Part shown: piece by piece, positions 59,121 to 64,000 of the stretch
How the letters are laid out: the number at the start of each line of letters is the position of its first letter
Position numbering within the stretch: position 1 is the first letter of the stretch
Assembly (NCBI GenBank): GCA_947253285.1
Contig: CAMXXV010000001.1
Coordinates: 62,001-126,000 of the forward strand
Origin: an uncultured Candidatus Saccharibacteria bacterium
Lineage (GTDB): Bacteria; Patescibacteriota; Saccharimonadia; Saccharimonadales; Saccharimonadaceae
Direction: 5' to 3'
Length of the DNA: 64,000 nucleotides
Program-made: the position numbers and the translations under genes
Notes under the pieces: model-generated
Told to the model about the DNA's origin: nothing
What the model saw: the letters and a program-made list of their open reading frames with translations, nothing else
The model's database searches: none

Positions 59121-60075
59121 TCTAACTATTGGTATCGATGAAGTAGGACGTGGCCCGCTAGCCGGGCCACTTGTCGTAGCGGCAGTGGCGCTAGATAATA
59201 GCCAACCACATGCCGCTTTTAATGATTCAAAAAAGTTAACTTCGCGTCGTCGCGAAGAACTAGTGCCACAGATTCAGTCGGTGGCGCTTGGTATTGGCAT
59301 TGGTTGGGTAGATGCTCCGTTGTTGGACCAATTAGGTATGACAGAGTCGTTGAAATTAGCGGCGCGGCGTGCTTACATGCAGCTACCAAAGTCCGTTAAA
59401 GAGGAAGCTGCGCGCATTGTGATAGATGGTAATATAAAAATGCTTGACGATGAGCGGACAGTGACGATAATCAAGGCAGATTCAAAGGTTGCTGCAGTAG
59501 AAGCGGCTTCGATTGTAGCTAAGCAGGCGCGGGACCATTATATGTATGAGCTTGCTAAATTATTCCCCCAGTATCAGTTTGAACATCATGTGGGATATGG
59601 CACTGCGGCGCATATGCGAGCTTTGGCGGAATATGGCGCGCTAAAGGGAATACACCGCTATAGTTTTCGCCCTGTAGCACAACTTGGCGGGGTGGTGGAG
59701 CAAAAGGTTAATAAAGTTGACCAAACACGAGGACGGCAGGCTGAGACTTGTGCAGCAAATTATTTAGTGCGAGCGGGCTATGAGATTATTGAACGCAACT
59801 GGAAGACACCGGAGGTAGAAGTTGATATTATTGCCCGTAAAGGCCATGAACTAAATTTCGTAGAGGTAAAGTACCGTGAGACGGCTGAGCATGGTGATGG
59901 CGTTGCTGCAATTACACGCAAAAAGCTTGAGCAAATGACTCTGGGCTGTGAGATGTATCAGAAATATTACCCAGCTGCCGTTGGTTTTGATACTAAGCTA
60001 TCAATGATCGCCCTTTCGGGCGACCCGATTCAAGTTGACCAATTTATTAATAACTTAAGTTTAGACTTATTGTAG
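59110..60075 (+). CDS. rnhB: Ribonuclease HII fused to a YraN (UPF0102) domain
   Basis: This 321-residue protein joins two neighbouring genes of other bacteria. Residues 1-~205 are RNase HII, which removes ribonucleotides from DNA: GIDEVGRGPLAGP (Asp-Glu), IDGN (Asp) and ADSKVAAVEAASIVAK (Asp), with GYGTAAHM. After a short linker, residues ~215-321 are a YraN nuclease-fold domain: GRQAETCAANYLVRAGYEIIERN, VEVDIIARKGHELNFVEVKYR (Glu, Asp, Glu-x-Lys). TTG 59110 is the only sensible start before GIDEVG, overlapping rplS by 11 nt. It ends in a 9-nt overlap with the convergent pepN. Confidence 0.92.
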   Translation: MKNSLTIGIDEVGRGPLAGPLVVAAVALDNSQPHAAFNDSKKLTSRRREELVPQIQSVALGIGIGWVDAPLLDQLGMTESLKLAARRAYMQLPKSVKEEAARIVIDGNIKMLDDERTVTIIKADSKVAAVEAASIVAKQARDHYMYELAKLFPQYQFEHHVGYGTAAHMRALAEYGALKGIHRYSFRPVAQLGGVVEQKVNKVDQTRGRQAETCAANYLVRAGYEIIERNWKTPEVEVDIIARKGHELNFVEVKYRETAEHGDGVAAITRKKLEQMTLGCEMYQKYYPAAVGFDTKLSMIALSGDPIQVDQFINNLSLDLL

Positions 60076-62544
60076 CAGTTTACGTTGCTTAAGTAGTGCT
60101 GCAATTTCGCTCGCCCCGCGTTGTCGCCACACTGAATGGGTGGAGATTTCTTGTTGTCCCATTTTAATGGCGCGCTCAAATGCCGGGTCGGACTGATATT
60201 TGCTAAAGAAGCTGGTAAATTCCTCGGCGGATTTAGCTGAACTTAATGTACCGCTAGCAACTTTAATGAAGTCTACTAAAATCATGTCACCAGCAAAGGT
60301 TTGCATGAGCCATGACCAATTGGTTTGAATCCATTGCCAAGTGGTGTCGCGTTGGTATGGATTACGCATCAGGCGAGCAATAAAGAATAATGTGTCCTGC
60401 GGCTTGACGATTGATAGGTCAAGGCAGGCAGCGCGGAGCTGATCTCCCTCGGTGGTGAGATGCGTACTAGTAAGCGCGGCACAGAGGTCTTGTTTGAGGT
60501 TAATGTCGTTAGTAGTGCGATAGGTGGCGAAGAGTTTATCGAATGCATTATCGCATTGAATCGCCCAACCTAGTACCAGCGAACGATAGTCGGTTGGTAG
60601 GCTTGCGATGTCGGCAGAGTGGTCGCGATAGAGTTTTTCGGCGTAATCTAGTGCTGGTTGGTATTTAGAGCTGATAGCCAAGCTAAATACCGAAATAAAC
60701 GATTTTAGCGTGTCTTGGTCGGTTAAATCGGCGCTGCTGTAGTATTGCCATTCGTCGGTGATGAATTTTTGTAAGTAAGTACGCCAGGCAGCCAGCTCAT
60801 TAGTCTGCGGGTTGAATAAGCTACTGATGGTAGAGCAGGCGGCGGTAATCATATCCCAAACCATAAAATTACGTTCATGCTCATTTTTATCAAGTAAATC
60901 TACCACTGTAGCAAAAGATTTATGAGCAGATTTTGCGAGCATGATTGTTTCACGGATTAACTTAATCTTGCTACATGATGATAAATTGCCGTAATCAGAG
61001 GTGAGGCTATCCCATAAAACATGATCATAATTTGTAATGAAGTGTGAATCATCATTTTGGTTTAGTTCTAGCTGATGCAAATTAGGTAACTTTAGCTCAA
61101 TTGATGCTTTATCTAGAATAGATACTGGCAGCTTAGGGCTACTAAATAGCGGCACTGGCCATGGTTCGTCTGCTAACTTAGTGCCATCTGCGAGGTAGCG
61201 TGTTTGAGCTAATGTAAGTTTATCGTCTTGATAGCTAGCGTCAATGAGCGGGTAGCCGGGGCGAGTGAGCCATGGTGTCATTAGTTTTGCGACGTCGCAA
61301 TTAGCTGCTTGCGACAAGTGTTGCCAAAGGTCTGTGGCGGTGGCATTGCGGTAAGCTAAGTCTTTAAAATAATGATGCAAACCATCGCGGAAGGCGTCTT
61401 CGCCAATGTAGCTAAAGAGCATCTTGAGGAGTCGCTCACCCTTGGCGTAAACAATGGCAGAATCAAATAGGGTGTCGATAGCCTCTGGGTCTTCGACATC
61501 TTGGCGGACAGTCTGAACGCCACGAATAGCGTCGCGGTGTAGAGCAGCTGGTATCATGCCAGCCTCAAAGTCGCTCCAAATATTATATTCTGGGAATAAA
61601 TGGTCGACGGCGAAGTGTTCCATTAGTGAGGCAAAGCTTTCGTTGAGCCATAAATCGTTCCACCATTGCATAGTAACTAGGTTACCAAACCACTGATGGG
61701 CTAATTCATGCGCTAGGACAATCGCGGTGTATTCTTTATTGTCTTGAGCGGCATTTACTGGGCAAACTAAACCGGTTTCACGGTAAGTAATTAGTCCCCA
61801 GTTTTCCATAGCGCCAACGGCAAAGTCGGGTAGTGCAATATGGTCGGACTTTGGTAATGGATATTTAACGCCAAAATAATCCTCGTAAAAGTCGATAATT
61901 TTAGTTGCGCAAGATAAGGCGTATTGCAAAGTGTCATCCTGATGTACGGGGGTGGCATAGACATTAACGGTTACGCCACTTTTAGTCTTAGCTGACACAT
62001 TATGCAGGTCTCCGGCGACGATGGCGAGGAGGTAAGTTGACATACGTGGTGTTTCTTCAAATTCCCAAGCATTTTTTACGTGCTTGCCGGGCATGTTAGA
62101 CAGAACGACTGGCTCGGCAGTTTGAACCGTTAGCTTAAAAGTTGCTTTGGCGGCTGGCTCGTCAATACATGGGAACAACTCGCAAGCGTGGTTTGCTTCA
62201 AATTGCGTAGCCATTAGTTCGCATGGCTGGTCATTATAACGGTATTTACAAATATAGAGGCCATGCAATAATGTGTCACTAATTGTGCCACTAAAGTCAA
62301 TGCGAATTTTACTGCCGGATTTTTTTATGCACATAATGTCATTTTTGACTTCAAAATCATTGGTTGGTGTGCCGTCAACTATGACATTTTTTATTTTTAA
62401 CTGTTTAGTATGGAAAAAAATATGATCATAAAATGGCTGACCGGTGATAGTGACTGTGCCGCCAAAGCGCCGGTTGGCTTTGTCAAGATTTAGGAATAGG
62501 TCGTAATGTTCTGGTTTGAAATAATTAATTAGACGTTTGTTCAT
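60067..62544 (-). CDS. pepN: M1-family aminopeptidase (PepN-like)
   Basis: This 825-residue zinc metallopeptidase removes N-terminal amino acids from peptides. It carries the exopeptidase motif VGAMENWGLITY (near 244) and the zinc site VLAHELAHQWFGN with downstream WLNESFAS (HExxH-x18-E, first His near 278). An ERAP1_C-like helical domain follows. There is no signal peptide, so it acts in the cytoplasm, probably on peptides taken from the host or from protein turnover. TAAAAT ends 6 nt before ATG 62544 without a Shine-Dalgarno, suggesting a leaderless mRNA. Confidence 0.96.
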   Translation of the reverse strand: MNKRLINYFKPEHYDLFLNLDKANRRFGGTVTITGQPFYDHIFFHTKQLKIKNVIVDGTPTNDFEVKNDIMCIKKSGSKIRIDFSGTISDTLLHGLYICKYRYNDQPCELMATQFEANHACELFPCIDEPAAKATFKLTVQTAEPVVLSNMPGKHVKNAWEFEETPRMSTYLLAIVAGDLHNVSAKTKSGVTVNVYATPVHQDDTLQYALSCATKIIDFYEDYFGVKYPLPKSDHIALPDFAVGAMENWGLITYRETGLVCPVNAAQDNKEYTAIVLAHELAHQWFGNLVTMQWWNDLWLNESFASLMEHFAVDHLFPEYNIWSDFEAGMIPAALHRDAIRGVQTVRQDVEDPEAIDTLFDSAIVYAKGERLLKMLFSYIGEDAFRDGLHHYFKDLAYRNATATDLWQHLSQAANCDVAKLMTPWLTRPGYPLIDASYQDDKLTLAQTRYLADGTKLADEPWPVPLFSSPKLPVSILDKASIELKLPNLHQLELNQNDDSHFITNYDHVLWDSLTSDYGNLSSCSKIKLIRETIMLAKSAHKSFATVVDLLDKNEHERNFMVWDMITAACSTISSLFNPQTNELAAWRTYLQKFITDEWQYYSSADLTDQDTLKSFISVFSLAISSKYQPALDYAEKLYRDHSADIASLPTDYRSLVLGWAIQCDNAFDKLFATYRTTNDINLKQDLCAALTSTHLTTEGDQLRAACLDLSIVKPQDTLFFIARLMRNPYQRDTTWQWIQTNWSWLMQTFAGDMILVDFIKVASGTLSSAKSAEEFTSFFSKYQSDPAFERAIKMGQQEISTHSVWRQRGASEIAALLKQRKLLQ

Positions 62545-62565
62545 ACTATTATTTTAACGTTAAGC

Positions 62566-62593
62566 TTGACGCCGTGTCAAAGTTTGCTATAAT
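62566..62593 (+). promoter_or_regulatory. nusA promoter
   Basis: TTGACG (62566-62571) and TATAAT (62588-62593) are separated by 16 nt with TGC upstream. RNA starts near 62600, leaving a short structured leader of about 50 nt before nusA. Confidence 0.75.
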
Positions 62594-62605
62594 AAAAGTA
62601 TTGTA

Positions 62606-62634
62606 ATCCGGCCGTCAAGGTCGGAATTTTTAAT
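62606..62634 (+). promoter_or_regulatory. Attenuator-like hairpin in the nusA leader
   Basis: The leader bases folding as ATTCCG/CGGAAT-type stem (AATCCGGCC with GGTCGGAATT around GTCA) are followed at once by five T. This looks like an intrinsic terminator between the promoter and the nusA ribosome site and could give NusA-dependent self-control. Confidence 0.55.
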
Positions 62635-62648
62635 AAGAAGGAGAATGC

Positions 62649-63692
62649 ATGGAAGATTTGAATATCAAACAGATGGCCACGGCGTTGCGTGTGATTGCTG
62701 ATGAAAAGAATCTCTCAGAAGAAGATGTTTTGAGTGCAGTTGAGGCAGCTATCGCCTCAGCTTGGCGGCGTGATAACGGCGAGCGTGATATGAGTGTGAC
62801 GGCTACTCTAAATCGTGAGACTGGCGTAGCTAATATTACGGTACACTATGAAGTAGTTGAGGAGCCAGAGAGTCTTGGTCAAATTACTCTAGAGAAGGCG
62901 AAGGAAATTGACCCAGAAGCTAAGCTTGGTGACAAGCTAGAGCAGCATTATGAGGCTACTAAGTTTGGCCGCGTGGCTGCTATGACTGCAAAGCAAGTAT
63001 TGTTGCAAAAGTTGCGTGATTTTGAGCGTGAGTCAGTGGCACGCGAATATGACAGCAAAGTTGGTAAGTTGGTTACTGGTACAGTAGTACGTGTTGAACC
63101 GCGTGTAGTACGAATTGAGTTGGGTTCTGGCGAAGGTATTATGCCAGCCAGCGAGCAAATCCCTGGCGAGCGCTTAACGGTCGGCAGCCGCGTGCGTGTG
63201 CTATTGAAGAAAATTGACCGCGATAATGGCCATACCCCAACCATTATCTTGTCACGTGCTGATGCTGATTTTGTGCGCCTATTGTTCGTACAAGAGGTGC
63301 CTGAGCTAGAGACTGGTGCTGTTGAAATCAAGAAGGTAGTGCGTGAAGCGGGCCGCCGCACTAAAATTGCAGTTTATAGTAGTAACAGTGAGATTGACCC
63401 AGTTGGTACTTTTGTCGGTAGTAAGGGTATTCGCGTTCAGGCAGTGATGAGCGAAATTGGTGATTCTGAGAAGATTGATATCATTACTTACGATTCAGAC
63501 GTTAAGAACTACATTGCTAACGCATTAAGCCCAGCCGAAATTAGTAGCATTGAGCTTGATGAGCTAACCAAGACTGCTAAGGTGCATGTACCAATGAGCC
63601 AACAGTCAGTGGCGATTGGCCGTCAAGGGCAAAATGTTCGGCTGTCTTCGCAGCTGACTGGTTACACGATTGATATTGTAGCTGAACACTAA
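62649..63692 (+). CDS. nusA: Transcription termination/antitermination factor NusA
   Basis: This 347-residue protein has the NusA N-terminal RNA-polymerase-binding domain (VEAAIASAWRRDNGER), an S1 domain (~130-200, LVTGTVVRVEPRVVRIELGSGEGIMP), and two KH domains (EVPELETGAVEIKKVVREAGRRTKIAVYS, then VGSKGIRVQAVMSEI, and VAIGRQGQNVRLSSQLTG). It lacks the C-terminal acidic repeats of the E. coli protein, as in many bacteria. AGAAGGAGA precedes ATG 62649 by about 5 nt. A terminator-like hairpin lies in its leader. Confidence 0.96.
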   Translation: MEDLNIKQMATALRVIADEKNLSEEDVLSAVEAAIASAWRRDNGERDMSVTATLNRETGVANITVHYEVVEEPESLGQITLEKAKEIDPEAKLGDKLEQHYEATKFGRVAAMTAKQVLLQKLRDFERESVAREYDSKVGKLVTGTVVRVEPRVVRIELGSGEGIMPASEQIPGERLTVGSRVRVLLKKIDRDNGHTPTIILSRADADFVRLLFVQEVPELETGAVEIKKVVREAGRRTKIAVYSSNSEIDPVGTFVGSKGIRVQAVMSEIGDSEKIDIITYDSDVKNYIANALSPAEISSIELDELTKTAKVHVPMSQQSVAIGRQGQNVRLSSQLTGYTIDIVAEH

Positions 63693-63712
63693 TAAATAGT
63701 TAAATTTAACCA

Positions 63713-63739
63713 TTAGCACTCTTGTATAAAGAGTGCTAA
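63713..63739 (+). promoter_or_regulatory. CIRCE operator (HrcA binding site)
   Basis: TTAGCACTC (63713-63721), a 9-nt spacer and GAGTGCTAA (63731-63739) match the CIRCE consensus exactly. It overlaps the -35/spacer region of the promoter of the Clp gene at 63757, so HrcA would repress that gene until heat shock. Confidence 0.95.
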
Positions 63740-63750
63740 TTTGCTATAAT
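63722..63750 (+). promoter_or_regulatory. Promoter of the Clp ATPase gene
   Basis: TTGTAT (63722-63727), 17 nt and TATAAT (63745-63750, with TGC before). The -10 ends 6 nt before ATG 63757, so this regulated transcript is also leaderless. Confidence 0.7.
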
Positions 63751-63756
63751 GAGGAT

Positions 63757-64000
63757 ATGATTCCGGAAGAAGAGGTACGATTCACTAGATGTGTAAGTAG
63801 GGCAATACTGACTGCTGAAGTTTATGCTAGCTTGTTTGCGGCAGAGGAGACTCGTACCGAACATTTATTATTGGCTATGCTGTGTGATCCGAATAGTATG
63901 GCGTGTAATTTTCTAAATAAACACGGTATTTATAAAAAAGATGCTCGGAATGCCATTGACTCTGCTCCGGATAGCAAGAGAATTAATCGCCGTCGCCGCT
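63757..64000 (+). CDS. Clp ATPase (ClpC/ClpB type), N-terminal part, runs off the window
   Basis: The 81 visible residues cover the start of the double Clp-N repeat: RFTRCVSRAILTAEVYASLFAAEETRTEHLLLAMLCDPNSMACNFLNKHGI, matching the first repeat of ClpB/ClpC. Such AAA+ proteins unfold or disaggregate substrates in heat stress, consistent with the CIRCE operator directly upstream. It lacks a Shine-Dalgarno; ATG follows the TATAAT by 6 nt. The frame is open to the window edge. ClpC versus ClpB cannot be decided without the ATPase modules. Confidence 0.85.
   Translation, partial: MIPEEEVRFTRCVSRAILTAEVYASLFAAEETRTEHLLLAMLCDPNSMACNFLNKHGIYKKDARNAIDSAPDSKRINRRRR

Overview
The window reads as a piece of a Candidatus Saccharibacteria (TM7, Patescibacteria) chromosome with one end of a prophage on its left flank. 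This is inferred from gene content: a streamlined, slightly AT-rich genome with the standard genetic code, a two-gene transketolase, a GatCAB amidotransferase with tRNA-Gln(CUG), a fused RNase HII-YraN gene, a pilus-type ATPase, and many small membrane or secreted proteins of unknown function. No ribosomal RNA is present to settle the taxonomy.

Bases 1 to about 7000 are phage. A tail-type gene ends at base 47. A promoter, a short terminated leader and a lysis cassette (membrane protein, amidase endolysin, holin) follow on the + strand. Convergent with it is a leftward early operon (6989 to 1886): small ORFs, a KGG protein, an Erf-like annealing protein, a YqaJ exonuclease, a roughly 190-nt segment closed by a 25-bp inverted repeat, a winged-helix protein, a VRR-NUC nuclease, unknown proteins and a dCTP deaminase. 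Bases 6990-7549 carry no convincing gene but hold a promoter, hairpins and a terminator that together suggest a non-coding RNA.

From 7550 on, the genes are chromosomal: rpsP-khpA-trmD; a Cu+-ATPase, uppP and a DUF308 protein; an ABC-F protein; tRNA-Gln; a GH13 enzyme; trxB and glutaredoxin; two glycosyltransferases; smpB-xth-NAD(P)HX-dehydratase-like; rmuC; an aquaporin with a long charged N-terminus; pheST; an FKBP isomerase; a phospholipase D protein; ppa; a RelA/SpoT enzyme; a secreted RCC1/IPT protein; a carbon cluster (gap, rpiB, rpe, split transketolase, fba, pfkB-type kinase); uvrB; gatC-gatA-(HEPN-like)-gatB; galU; dnaE; a SpoU methyltransferase; a PilB/GspE ATPase; rplS and rnhB-yraN; pepN; nusA; and the start of a Clp ATPase behind a perfect CIRCE operator.

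Three patterns stand out. First, about twenty chromosomal genes have a -10 hexamer (often TGCTATAAT) ending 6-8 nt before the start codon and no Shine-Dalgarno, implying widespread leaderless mRNAs; the phage genes and operon-internal genes use Shine-Dalgarno sites instead. Second, a family of five imperfect palindromes with covarying stems occurs as pairs just upstream of two paralogous small genes (21362 and 51945) and once more at 56719. Third, the prophage carries a large structured segment between its exonuclease and winged-helix genes.
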